Shown here piece by piece: positions 22,853-34,066 of a DNA stretch of 64,000 nt. Positions within the stretch are counted from its first letter, which is position 1; each line of letters opens with the position of its first letter. A program made the position numbers and the translations under genes. A model generated the notes under the pieces. That model saw only the letters and a list, made by a program, of their open reading frames with translations, was not told the origin of the DNA and made no database searches. This DNA is from Multifurca ochricompacta (taxonomy: Eukaryota; Basidiomycota; Agaricomycetes; Russulales; Russulaceae), in assembly GCA_022496185.1 (NCBI GenBank), contig WTXG01000120.1, forward strand, positions 50,201-114,200, given 5' to 3'.

Positions 22853-23399
22853 GTTGGACCTGGTCGATGAGGATGAGGTAGAGTCCATTCACTGGTTTTT
22901 CATGGACAGGCACCGTGATTCAGAACGCTCAACGGCACTCCCGTACATCCGCAAATGGTCCTTCTTGATTTTTATCATTTTTGAGTTGCCGCATGGAATT
23001 GTCATGCTCTCAGAGTTGCAGTATCAATACCCTGTTCCTCACTCTCACATTGTTGTTCTATCTCGTTCCTTTCTTGTGTACTTCCCGTATTTTAATTCAT
23101 GGGCTAGGCGATGCCCAGGACGCAGGAGGCCGAGATTGCGGGCTGAGCTCTATCCCACTGATAAACATTATTTCGCATCTTAGAATTAGATGTAGATGTA
23201 TAAACTGGAAAATCATTCTTTTTTTTTTTTTGCTGAAATTGCACTTGTAAGAAGATGAATACTCTTGTGGTTTTGGTCAAAACAGGCATCTAGGTTCATA
23301 ATAATCATACTTGTAAGCCTTAGTTCTTCTTGATCTGTTCAGCTCTCACACCCATGCAGCTACCATTCAGTTTCTCAAAAAGAAAGAAAAGGAATCTCC
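22853..23399. other. Intergenic, nothing recognised
   Basis: Downstream flank of the 7TM gene model. It contains a 12-T run near 23219-23231 and no supported gene. Confidence 0.4.
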
Positions 23400-23628
23400 T
23401 GTTGACACAGGATGTATCTGGAGATGCTTCAGACATCTAGAAAATTAGCTAGATTAGATTAGATAAGGAATCGGATCAAACAGACCATCTCTTTGTATAT
23501 CTTTGTTTGTAGTCTTCTTTTGCGCAGTCTGCGCAGTAGCTGTTGTTAGTGTTCTAGTTGTAGAACTGCCATGCTGCCGGCTGTTGACTGTAAGCATTAG
23601 TGGGTTAGTCTTAGAGTTTCTTCTATCA
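23400..23628 (+). repeat. Diverged, shortened copia-1-family LTR
   Basis: TGTTGACACAGGATGTATCT and the following GAGATGCTTCAGACATCTAG, then GCTAGATTAGATTAGAT, match the first about 100 bp of the copia-1 LTR (TGTTGACACGG...GATGCTTCAGGCATCTAG). It ends near TCTATCA (23628). At 229 bp it is less than half the normal 502 bp and lacks the intron unit. No target duplication is evident. Confidence 0.6.
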
Positions 23629-25121
23629 AAGGAGGTTAAATGATGCTCGTTTCACGGTCAAGGCATAGGTCCGTATATACAACAGGATCAATGTAAGACG
23701 AGTTCCAAACCAATGTGGCATGTAAAAATTGGCATAGGGAAACAAAGAACCACGGACGCAGGTAAGGTTGAAGGAATAATGAAGGAGAGCGGTTCTAAGT
23801 GACGTGAGTAGAAAGGTAGTGGAACCAAAGGGAACACGAAACAAAGATTTGTGATAACGCACGACAGTATCCTTTCCTTCAATGATTGACATCAGACACA
23901 AGTGGTATCATATCCAGCTGCATCCTGGAACAGTGATGGTGAGATGAGTGGCGAGGGGAAACTGATGGGGGCTTGTAACAAGGGTGAGGTTTGAGGCAGA
24001 GCATTTTAGATAAAGGTGATCATAGGTGGCACAGCGAGTGTCCAGGGTCGAGACAAGGTGAACAAAGAATCACCGTGAGCAAAGGAAAAAAAGGCGGTGG
24101 GCAACCAGGCTAGAAGACAAATTGTGGGGAAGGTTCAGAAGCCTACGCGCCATCTCCTCCTGCATCTCCTTTTTCGTCGTTCCAGCTATGCTCGACACTG
24201 ATGCAGGTGCAGAGAAGAAGAGGTATAAAACACGAGGAAAACGGAGCAACAGACGATGCTGCACGTGAAGACTGTGTGCATGCGATACTACCGTTGTTGA
24301 TAGAGTTGTTGACGACAGAGTTAAGCAATGGCAACGCCGTGCTGAGCATTGCTACCACATCACCCTATTCCCCCGGTCCTCTCCCATGGACTGGACCCTC
24401 ATCTTCGCCAACAGGTTCCTCTCTGAGGACCTGTTAAACTTCATCCAGCACTCATGCACTTTCACCTCGCCGCCTTCTTCCCTTCGACCTCGCGAGCCTG
24501 ATTGAGTTGAGCAGGTGACATCGGGTAAGTCTTTGTTTGTAGTTTCACAATCGGTCTTTACCCTTCCACCATATCCTTGACATGCCACTTTCTCTTCCCA
24601 CACCCATAGTCGATCCTTTTATCTCCACTCTTTAGTTAATCCTTTTCCTCCAAGTGAGGTTTTCCCTTTCGCTACTTTTCCCACAAGTAGTTACCATTGT
24701 CCGCCTAATAGCTGCTCTGTACCGTAGTAGCCGCGCGATTTGGGACGCACCCTGAAGCGCGAATAAATTTGATTCCAAAAAAAAAAAAGGCAACGCCGTG
24801 GGATGTAAGATCACATGACTGGTGCACGGGTGACTTTCACGTGATGCGGTTATATTTCAAAAACAGTAGGCATGGGCATACGCCAGAGAGCACAGTCCAT
24901 TCACCCCTGCTCCCCCTGCTCTCATTCTCAGGCGTGACAGATCGTGAATGCAATCGTTTTCTATCACTGCCAGAATCTGATCTTCTTACCGTTGACCACG
25001 CTCGTCGGCTTTCACTGAACTGAAACGGAGAAACGAGATACAGCTGTTTAATTCACACTACATCTGATATGGCAAATCAACCCCAATTCAGCGCTACTAC
25101 ATCCACAGCCCGTCCTGACTC
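23629..25121. other. Intergenic, no supported gene
   Basis: Short open frames on both strands carry no family motif. I looked here for the second exon of the UstYa-like gene at 25122-25415 (-), especially the H-Q-x-H-C motif, and did not find it. Confidence 0.4.
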
Positions 25122-25415
25122 TCACAGGCCATACTGCGGCGGTCTTGAGAGACTTCTTGTATCGACCAGACTCAAACTCTCCCTCAAGGCGTTGGCAATG
25201 ATTTTGGTCTGGCGCGCTACGAGGATCATGCATATGACATTGATGACGACAAGGACGATGGTGGCGTAAACCACTTTGTCCAGGGGTAAGGCGGGGGTCA
25301 CTTTACCCTTCGTTGAGATATCGTCGTCGTTGTCGTCGTCGTCGTCGTCGTAGGTTGAAACCTCTTCTCCCTTCCCCAATCGTTCCTCCTGATTGAGTGG
25401 AGTGTACTTCTTCAT
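25122..25415 (-). pseudogene. UstYa-like (DUF3328) N-terminal exon without a C-terminal exon
   Basis: 97 codons begin MKKYTPLNQEE, followed by an Asp-rich cytoplasmic stretch (encoded by a GTC/GTT repeat), one transmembrane helix (VVYATIVLVVINVICMILVA) and ALRESLSLVDTRSLSRPPQYG. This is the standard N-terminal layout of UstYa-type proteins: short tail, single TM anchor, then a segment leading into the oxidase domain. A fungal donor (GTGAGA) falls at ...QYG-L. The catalytic exon with the two H-x-x-H-C-type motifs is not found within 1.5 kb downstream, so this is probably an orphan or truncated gene. Confidence 0.5.
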
Positions 25416-27609
25416 TCGTGGTGCACTGATGATACTTTGAAATCCCTGTATGCTGAGAAGGGGGAGGAGACTGGGGAACGACTAGCTCACCTCCGTTATC
25501 TGGGAATGCGACCGGAAAACTCCTTACTGAGGAAATGGGGCAGCACACACTGCATGCCATTGAGGCTAAAAGTTATGTCCTCCTTCCGCTGGCAGCATCC
25601 CTTTGCCCTCCCCCCCTGCGTCTCCCAATCGATTGAAATTATTATTACACGTGATTTACGTGGGAGAGAGACCTTGGAAACTTGGGTATGAGACTCACCT
25701 TTCTTGGAATTACACCCGACGACGTACGTACAAACTTTAAAAAGATGCTTACCACGAGGGGATTGGATGATCATCATTGGAGCCGGTGCTCAGATGAACT
25801 TCCTTTTACCGATCTGCAGGTTCGAAAGAAGAACAAAATAAAACAAAATAAAAATAGTGTAGGATCGGGGTTATCCGATCCGTTCGCCCAATCCCACAAA
25901 AGTCTCGTGGCTGTGGCCACAAGGTCACTGCATCGGAGGCGTTCGTTCTCATCCACCACGCCTTGAGTGATGCATATGCCCAATCTCCCACGTCTCATAC
26001 AATTATCCATCAGACTGAGAAGCTCATTATTTTTATTGATGAAGACGCTCTAATTTGACGGGGTTGCAAGCACCAACACCCCTTCAAGTATGTGTGTGTG
26101 CACTGTGGCTGTGATCTTGGAACTTTTGTACTTCTCCTTAGCGCTATCACCCTATCCCTATTAGAGGGATTCCATGAAGAAACACAGACAGACACTCTCT
26201 GTCAAACGGAACCCTTTTTTTGCTCTTTCAGGAAATCTGAGAGCAAAGTGAAGCCTTTAACCATCCATTTTCTACCCCTTCCCTGGAGAGACCCTGTCTA
26301 TCTCCACTTATACTCACGATGCCTAACTCCGACGCAAGCAAATGGGGGTTTCTTTGGACTCTCCATCTCTATCCAAGCCAATCCGGTTCTCCCGTATTCC
26401 GATACGCTTTATCTCAGGAAAAATCACGGAATTGTACTATAGCTATAGCCATCATACCCTCCACACACAAACACTTATTCTCTTTTTTTTCTCCTTCCTC
26501 TACGGTCCTCGAGAATAAAAAAAACGTTCGGCCGGTCTGCTGCGGTCAGAGAGAACCAACGACCACGAAAAAGGAACAGTGGGAACGGAATACGAAATTT
26601 CTCGCTTCCGTTTCCTCCAGTAGAGATAAAATGTTTCAACTTTCACCGATCCCGTCACTCGATGCATAATGATCTTTCCACAGTCACAATCTTTCACACA
26701 CTCACACTCAAATAGCAGATAGATACGATACCTGGCCTGGATTTCATTTTAGTTATCTTTGGGGGTTCAGTCAAGTCACGAAGTTTCACAGGCTACTATG
26801 TAAGGAGGGGGAATTCCCTGAGAGCCCGAAGTACCCGAGAGTAGTTTTGTTCTCGACCCGGATCCGACGGGCCACTCGCCGGCGATTGAATTTCAAATGT
26901 TAAGCCATCGATCGTGGGAATAACGGCACCAGGTTCTCTCAGTCTCAGGTTCAGGTTCAGGTTCTTGTTGGACCTGGTGATGGTGATGGATAACAACACC
27001 GACGACTTCTCTCTGCATGCACTATGTGCCAAGAATACACTGACCTTATGGGTATGTTCAATATATTCCAAAATCTCATGCGACTCTTCGTAACTTCAAA
27101 AACCATATCAATCATTTACCTCGTGTGATCCTTTCAAACATACTCGTACTAAACCGCCCTCAGTTATCCTTTCTAATCAGAGCAACCTTCTCAGGAGGGA
27201 CATCAAGTGGCAAACCAAACCAACCATGCTCAAGACCAAGGTCTGAATTTCTCAATCACTTCTCTCCCTTTTGAGAAGGGAAAAATTAAAAATTAAAAAA
27301 AAAAAATAAAAGATAAAATTTGACAATCCGGAAATCCGCGTTCCTTATTTCAATGAGGCGATCCATGGGAGTTCGTGAGTGAACGAGGTTAAAGCGAAGA
27401 GCACAGGCAGACTAACTTTTTGACGTGACGTTTTCATGATTGTATCGCTTTGATACGACTCGATGTCCTAAATTCTGTCGCATCACATATAAAATAACAC
27501 ACACAAGCACGCACGCACGCACTCCTCTTTCTCTCTTTCTCTTTCTTTATTTGAGAGGGAGGGTGACAAGCAAGCAAGCCTATACGTATCACAAATCACA
27601 CCACCGACC
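25416..27609. other. Intergenic, no supported gene
   Basis: Contains pyrimidine-rich tracts (for example 26479-26505) and a CAGGTT repeat (26943-26962). Short open frames such as 25774-26010 (-) and 26796-27071 (-) show no recognisable domain. The last 150 bp are the pyrimidine-rich upstream region of the 7TM gene that starts at 27610. Confidence 0.4.
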
Positions 27610-28947
27610 ATGGCGCTCTCTAATGATATGGCAGCTCTCATCGGCTTTGCCTGCGAGGCAGTCACGTACGGTACGTATAGTGAATCTTTCCTTTCCTTTC
27701 CTTTTCCTTTCCTTCTTTCCAAGCAGACATACATATTTATTATTTATTTATTTATTTTATTTTATTTGGCACAGGGGCGTATTTCATTTTGTTCATCCTG
27801 TCTATGGTGATGATTTCCAAAATGAGGCAAGCCAAGCGACGTATCAACGCTCCGATTGTCATCGCCAGCACCTTGCTCTTCCTTGTCTGTACCGCCCATT
27901 TCGCGATCGAATTTAATCATTTTTATATTACACTGGTACGTTACTCCCTCCCGTTTTTATTCCCTCCTTTATTTTATTAATTTCGATCTTCGGTATTTGT
28001 ATTTTTCTTTTTTTTTCTTTTTTACTTTCTAGAAAGAGATAGGCGTGAATCATTATGCAGACGAGACTAATCCCTTGATCGGCGCCGACCTTCTCATCTC
28101 CGTCGCCGACCTCATCGGGGATGCCATTCTCATTTATCGGTGCTGGCTCATCTGGGGAAAGAATTACTTTGTGATCATCATTCCATCCCTCTGCGCTGTG
28201 GCTGGCTTTGGTAACGCATACGCATCTCCACCCACTCTTCCCTATAATAACGTTTAATTATTTTTTTGTCAGCTTGCGTGGCGGAGGTATCTCACCTCTT
28301 ACTTGGTATCAACCCAAGCGCACCCGTCGCTCCCGTCGCACTCGTTCCTCTCGCAACTGCAGGCTACGCTCTCCCTCTCGCCACAAACGCCATAGTGACC
28401 CTCCTGATAGCCTTTCGAATTTGGTATCTCTCCCCAGAAAGTCATCCAAGCCTACGTGGTCTTCATCCACCTTCTCGTACCGCACGACATGTAATCGCAA
28501 TCGTTGTCGAGTCCGGTTTTCTCTACTTGATCACCCAAATCCTTTTCGTAGCCTTGTTCGCGGCTAAACATCCCGCACAAGCGATCATCGCTGTTATCGC
28601 CGTACAAATATACGTAAGTTTTATTTTATTTTATTGGTATTTACTATCCAATAATGCGCGCCCTTTCCTCCTATATCTACTCACCCAACCACTATTTAAT
28701 GTTGGTCATGCAGGGTATCGCTCCTACCTTGATCATCATACGCGTGGCGCGTGGCCTTCCGGATATCACTAAACAGAATGCCGGCGGAATGGCGTCATGG
28801 AATGTCCCATCTTCCCGGGTTCGCGTTGAGTGCTCCACCACCGCGTTCACGGATGCCACGGTGCCCATCAGCGACATCAGCATGCACATCATAAAAACTG
28901 ACCGAGAAAGCTTTGAACCCAAAGACGTTGGTGGTAGGATGGTTTAA
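27610..28947 (+). CDS. Basidiomycete seven-transmembrane protein, 324 aa, 5 exons
   Basis: Exons 27610-27670, 27775-27935, 28033-28210, 28273-28613 and 28714-28947 join in frame with GTACGT/GTACGT/GTAACG/GTAAGT donors and CAG/TAG acceptors. The protein starts MALSNDMAALIGFACEAVTY and has seven hydrophobic helices. It includes the motif DAILIYRCWLIWG (helix 3 end), a central conserved loop, and a 70-residue hydrophilic tail. This pattern is common in Agaricomycete-specific integral membrane families of unknown function. No ligand, catalytic residue or G-protein motif can be assigned. It lies between UstYa-like sequences, but a shared role is not demonstrated. Confidence 0.85.
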
Positions 28948-30024
28948 AAAAATCATCAGAGTATAAGAAAAACAAAAAAAAAAAGGAGCACCTCGGTTGC
29001 GCCTAGCGGCGTGCGGTTGGGTAGGTATTATATATCTATATATACATGGATATGGGTGGTTTTTTTTGTAACCGTGTCTTTTGGGCCAATTTGTTCTCGT
29101 CTTTGACATACAGAGAAGTTAGGGGGTTGGGGAAGGGGGGGGTACCTATTATTATTTTTTCGTTTTTTTGTAAATTAATCATTACCTCAGAAGGCCAGTA
29201 GTGTCCCCCTGGCTGGGTGTGTGAAAATGAAAACCGGCCATCTTATTGTGGTTTGCCCATATGGGTTATCGATAACTATATACACACTCCTCCTCCCCGT
29301 TATCGTGACGCACACTGACTGGCTTGAAAGCATGGTTAAATAGGTGCATCATGGGTCCATAACTAATTCTATATACATGGGCATGGGAAAACTAACAAAC
29401 TGACCCACACCACCACGAAGTATTTACATATCTGATAATTAATTGCGCTTCCAACCAAGAAGATCGGAAGATGTGCCAGGTAGATGACCTGACCTCGAAG
29501 CTCCCATGCTCTCAGAATGTTTTTTTTTTTTTTTTTGTTTTTTCCAGAAGCAAGATTTCTCATGGCTTATCCCCCCAAGGTAGTCATTTTATGGCCGCAA
29601 TGATAAACTCAGTGAGACCGACACATGGAAATGATCATGTCCACCCCTCCGTTTGTAGACCATCTCTTCCTTCGATGGTTAAACCCCGTCGCTAAACAAG
29701 GATCTCTCGGTAGATGTGGTGCGAGGATCCATCCCAACCCACGATATCTCAATATCGTTATATCCCACACACACACACACATGAACTAGACTTGTCCTGT
29801 TCTGCCACTGACAAAATAATTTGAATTTGAGTGAGATTCTCTTGCCCAGGATTGTGTCATTCTAGGCGTGGCTCGTGCGAAGCCCTTGAAAAAACTCAGA
29901 ACTTCAGTCCCCCCCCACCACCACCACCACCACCCTAGCTCAAAGATCTATAAGAATGGACCAAGAGAACGAGTCAACAAGCACCCAAGCCCCTCTCTCA
30001 TAATTACCAGAAGCGAGAAACAGG
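28948..30024. other. Intergenic with low-complexity tracts
   Basis: A/T homopolymers (28971-28983, 29520-29536), CA repeat (29767-29780) and a CAC run (about 29912-29936). No gene is supported except the small exon starting at 30025. Confidence 0.4.
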
Positions 30025-30363
30025 ATGCGTACCCCATTGATGATCTTCTCTGTCCTCATCTCCTTTGTGGTCACTGTGTGTGCCACGCCCACAGGTATGC
30101 TCTTCCGTCACCCCTTACCCCCGCTTCCTCCAACCCCCTCCCCTCCCCCCTACCAAAGCACAGCCGTTTTCGATATACGAATTCTTAATTTATTCATTTG
30201 AACAGGGGACGGGATATGGGCCGGTGGCGTTCATCAAGAGACTTCTAGATCCGGAGAGGCTCAGAAGAAGTACGTTATTTTTCTGTCTTTGTCTTTGGTA
30301 GTGACGGGTAGATTTGAAACCCTCCCCTTCCCCTTTCCCCTTTCCCCTTCCCCCGTGATGTGA
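30025..30363 (+). CDS. Candidate small secreted peptide precursor 1 (2 exons)
   Basis: Exon 1 (30025-30094) encodes MRTPLMIFSVLISFVVTVCA followed by TPT, a good signal peptide. Donor GTATGC and acceptor AACAG|G (30205) lead to exon 2 with GDGIWAGGVHQETSRSGEAQ. Without another intron it reads 75 aa to TGA at 30361; a GTACGT donor at 30270 could instead start a second intron, giving a shorter product. The core D-x-IWAGGVHQETSR is shared with the next copy at 31093. Function unknown. A RiPP-type or effector-like peptide is possible given the UstYa and P450 neighbours. Confidence 0.4.
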
Positions 30364-31092
30364 CGGATAGATAACTAATCACACCCACGAATTTTGGAAC
30401 AGTTCTAATTAAAGATAAATAAAGTCGACTGTTTTTCCTACCTCTCGTGGTGGAGGGGGAAGGGGTTGGGATTAAAGGGATTTTGATTCGAAAAAAAAAA
30501 TTAAAAAAAATAACGGCAACTTGAGGAGGGACTTATCTTGTTTTTTCTTTGGCCACGCCACGTGATAGAGCTACTACTTATTAAATAGGTAGCTTCCTTA
30601 TCTAACACAGCCGCACTACACTCGACGCACCCGATTTAAGCCATCATTTCCTTTATCTAGTTTGTCACAACCGATTAAGCATCAGTATGGCCTCATCTTC
30701 TTTCTTCTATCAGAGGCCGTCCTTTGCTTTGGGGGCTGGTTGGTTGGGACACCCGTATTTGTGTACACAGAGCCGTTTAAAAAATCAGAGTGTTCTCTTT
30801 TTGGTTTTATTTTTTTTTTGGTTTTTTTTTGTCGAATTCCATGCGTTCCATGTAGCGGGGGGGGGGGGGGGGAAGGAAAGCCGTAAACTGCAAAAAAGTG
30901 CATGCCCATTGGCGAAATCTGTCCACCCAAACTACCTTTTGAAAAAATAAAAAATAAAAAAACACCCTGAGTTCAAGTATAAGAATGGCTGGCTGGCTGA
31001 CTGACTGGCTGACTGACTAATTGACCGTTCTATATCATTCAGAGAGAAAAAAAAAAATCAAACAAACAAGAAGTGCCCCACCGCGAAACGTG
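30364..31092. other. Spacer between peptide candidates
   Basis: Low-complexity DNA: CCCTTTCC repeats, a 16-G run near 30857-30872, T runs and GGCTGACT repeats. A purine/pyrimidine-rich segment lies upstream of the second precursor. No other gene is supported. Confidence 0.4.
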
Positions 31093-31348
31093 ATGCGCAA
31101 CTCATTGATCCTTTCCATTCTCTTCTCCACTATCATCATTTCATTTGGCGTTGGCGCTAAGCCCTTGATGGTTTATGAGAGTATGTCTGTCCTTCCACCC
31201 CCCACCCTTTTTACACACCTGACTGTGTACGTCCTCCACACAACGTTTTTGGAACGTACGGTTAGGAGATCAGATATGGGCTGGTGGCGTTCATCAAGAG
31301 ACTTCTAGAACTAATGATCGGGACGTTGCTCATCTTCCTAGAGAGTAG
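31093..31348 (+). CDS. Candidate small secreted peptide precursor 2 (2 exons)
   Basis: Exon 1 (31093-31180) gives MRNSLILSILFSTIIISFGV then GAKPLMVYE, a signal peptide followed by a short propeptide. Donor GTATGT; acceptor TTAG (31265). Exon 2 (31266-31348) gives RDQIWAGGVHQETSR and TNDRDVAHLPRE-stop, total 56 aa. The segment IWAGGVHQETSR is identical to precursor 1 although the exon-1 sequences differ considerably, so the core may be conserved while the leader drifts. Tandem copies are about 1.07 kb apart on the same strand. No known family recognised. Confidence 0.45.
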
Positions 31349-32090
31349 GCTCAGCAGTATGTGTTTTGTGTGTTCCTGGGTGTAGCGATGGTGGCTGATT
31401 GATTCATACTCCTTCTACTCCCCTCCCACACACACACCAAAAATATAAAAAACAAAATTAATCAATCCATCATACACAAGATGTGAAACTCACTCGTGGT
31501 GATATGTGGGAGGTGGGGGGGGGTAAATGGATGCACGCATGCGAAAATTCTTGATTGATTGTTTTTTTTTTTGTGCACAATGAAAATGCCAAAAGAAGAA
31601 GTATTCTGGTCGAATGTACCAAGGTCTTTTTTTTTTTTTTTTTTGAACTCGACTTTATTGACGCGCTTGCGGGACTCGGCCCAATCGCGCGGCTACATCA
31701 GGGTACAATGTAACTACTGTGGAAATGAACATGGAGATGCCGTGTCTACAGGGACATGCTAGGCGCAAAACTCTAAGAGAAAAAGCTAAGGGAAATTGTA
31801 CGTGGAGTGGCCGTCCAAGAAAGAGAATGTACCAAGGTCGAGTGTGTATTAGGGGCAGCAAGGTGGGATTTCCCGGCCCGGTTTCAACTGTGGGACCCGC
31901 AACAACCGGAATCGGTCGAGCTCACTATCTATGAGAATTCAGGTCAGGTCAGAGAGAGGGAACAAAGCAAGGGTTCTCATTTTCGATTTTGTGATTGATG
32001 AGAGTCAATGACATCCTTATCTCTTCCTCCCAGCTTATTATTATTATTATTATTATTTAATACCTCATCTCATCTTTTTTTATAATCATC

Positions 32091-32267
32091 ATGCTCGTCT
32101 TCCATCACGTGGCGGAGGAACCGTGGACTCCGTCGAGGCAAATGAAGAACCGCGCATTCCCGCCGCTTTTACCCTCGGTTACTGCTTTCTCTCTAGCTTT
32201 TGTTTTGTTGGCAGTGGTTATCTATTGGCACCACACTGGTCGGCTAGGCTATGAATTGATGATGTGA
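32091..32267 (+). pseudogene. UstYa-like exon 1, duplicated and truncated
   Basis: MLVFHHVAEEPWTPSRQMKN is followed by RAFPPLLPSVTAFSLAFVLL and a TM segment. It matches the first exon of the UstYa-like gene at 34067 (MLVVHYAEEELWTSPPRQMK) at DNA level. The frame ends at TGA after 58 codons, and no second exon follows before unit B begins. It is a relic of the tandem duplication. Confidence 0.65.
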
Positions 32268-32631
32268 TGGTTAGCCTCAGTCATGACCACATGATGCAGT
32301 GAGGCCACGGGATGGTTCACATCTTCTGTTACCCATGCCCATGGCTCCTTGGTGAGGAGCCCTACTACACTCGAAGAACAGACGTTAAAAAAAAGAATGC
32401 TATCGGAATATAAATTTGGTAGACCACAGCACTGGCACTATCATCGTGTGTGGTGTCATTGGCAGCGAACTTTTACTAATCAGAAAAGCAAGGAATACTT
32501 GACTTTGAACCAGGTGCAGATCCATTCCTTTATCGCGCTCCAGGAAGTTGATTTATTTTTCAAACCAAAACTGTTTTTTTTTTTAAGTACAAAGGATTGG
32601 TCATAATGAAAAAAAAAAAAAAAAAAACAGA

Positions 32632-32967
32632 TCAGAAATTACGCACCGATACTTCTGAGCTTGGGAAGCCATCATTATCTGGAGTTTGAGGGAAAATTGA
32701 ATGGTACGCTCCTGTTCACTCAGTAGATATTCTATTGGTGAAACTTTTACAGGCACATATATATACCGTCACTGCTGTTCCAGTCTCAAAAAGTTGAGTG
32801 AACAAAACAGCGATAGGAGTAGTAAGGGTGTAGGGAAACAGGGGGTGAGGGGGCGAAGGAAGGGGAAGGGTGGAAAGGGCGAACTTACTCTCCCGTTTCA
32901 CAAGCGTAGCATTCACGGCAACGAGAGCGAAGAGGAGAAAATTGAAGATCTTCAATAAGGTGCGCAT
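32632..32967 (-). CDS. Candidate small secreted peptide with Lys-Arg site (2 exons)
   Basis: Exon 1 (32967-32889) encodes MRTLLKIFNFLLFALVAVNA then TLVKRE, a clear signal peptide followed by a Kex2-type Lys-Arg site. It ends at a strong GTAAGT donor. Joining to the acceptor CTCCAG at 32679 gives ENNDGFPSSEVSVRNF-stop, 41 aa in total. Exon 2 is a guess based on frame and splice signals. The start MRTLLKIF resembles the MRTPLMIF of precursor 1. It lies inside the duplicated region on the opposite strand. Confidence 0.35.
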
Positions 32968-32975
32968 CCCTTGTC

Positions 32976-33017
<42 letters not shown>

Positions 33018-34066
33018 TCTTCGAAAAATTGGGGGTTTTTTTATTTTTTATTTTTTATTTTTTTATTCCAATGGATGGCTGTTGTTGATGTTGACTGCTA
33101 TCTCGTTCGAGTCATTCTTATATAGAGCTTAGCTTTGAAGTTCTCATTCACACGGTCTTCGCATGCGACAGGAAACTTACACACGCAAACCCAATTTATT
33201 TATTATCCCCCACAACTCCAAAAGAAACAAAGAAACAAGATCAATCAATCAATCATTCTCAGAATGTGATTCATGGAATCATTATTATTTTTATGTAGGA
33301 TGTGGAACTGCGTAGTGAGATGGGATAATAGATGCTCATATGCGAAATTTCTTGATTTTGTTTGATTGATTGATTGTTTATTTTATTCTCGGACATTGAT
33401 TTACTTTTTGACAGGTTAGCGGGGTGGTCATCTCCATTTCTGTGTTGTTCTGTGTTAGTGCACAATGGCAATGCAAAAGAAAGAAGGATTATTCTGGTTC
33501 GAATGCGAATGTTTTTATTAACGAATTATACACGTAGAGGGGCAACATCGTCGAGTGTGTGTGTGTTTTTTTTAACCTGTGCGCACTGATCATATTTAGA
33601 GGAGGGGGGGGGGGGTTAACCGGATTCATGTCCGTTCTCTGGATATGCCCGGGTGTTCTTAAGCCCACCTCCCCGGCCCTAGAAAGTACCTTCTATGTAT
33701 GAAAGTAGCCACCCACATCAGGGAGATTACAAAAATCCTAGGATGCCTAGAATACGTAATCTTCCTAATGCACAACAACACAAGAGAAGACCCTTCCTTT
33801 ATCGAGTAGGCTTATTCGTCAGTCATGGGTAAGTCACCTCGATGGAGGTGACCATATCGGTGGGGTTTTCCGGCCCGGTTGCAAGTGTGGGGGGCTCACT
33901 CGTGGCCACAACGCTCTCGACCTGAGCCATAAGTGATAGCCTGTGTACACACGCTCGCTTTATGAGAATCAATGACATCTTTATCTCTTCCTCCCAGCTT
34001 TTTTGTTATTATTAAATGCCCCCCCCCCCCCCCATCTCACCTTTTATATTCATCACATAAAAACTC

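Noticed and set aside
23889..23935. KWYHIQLHPG as a UstYa-type H-Q-x-H-C motif for the orphan exon at 25122
   Set aside because: It is on the opposite strand to the orphan exon and lacks the Cys and the second His motif.
25774..26010. 78-aa minus-strand open frame as a gene
   Set aside because: Ends in a Phe-rich low-complexity stretch derived from an A/T tract, with no splice or family support.
29900..29940. His-rich open frame at 29868-30188
   Set aside because: The His run comes from a CAC microsatellite; the frame overlaps the signal-peptide exon and has no domain.
32978..33012. TC microsatellite as a regulatory GAGA-type element
   Set aside because: Simple repeat with no nearby promoter evidence beyond position.
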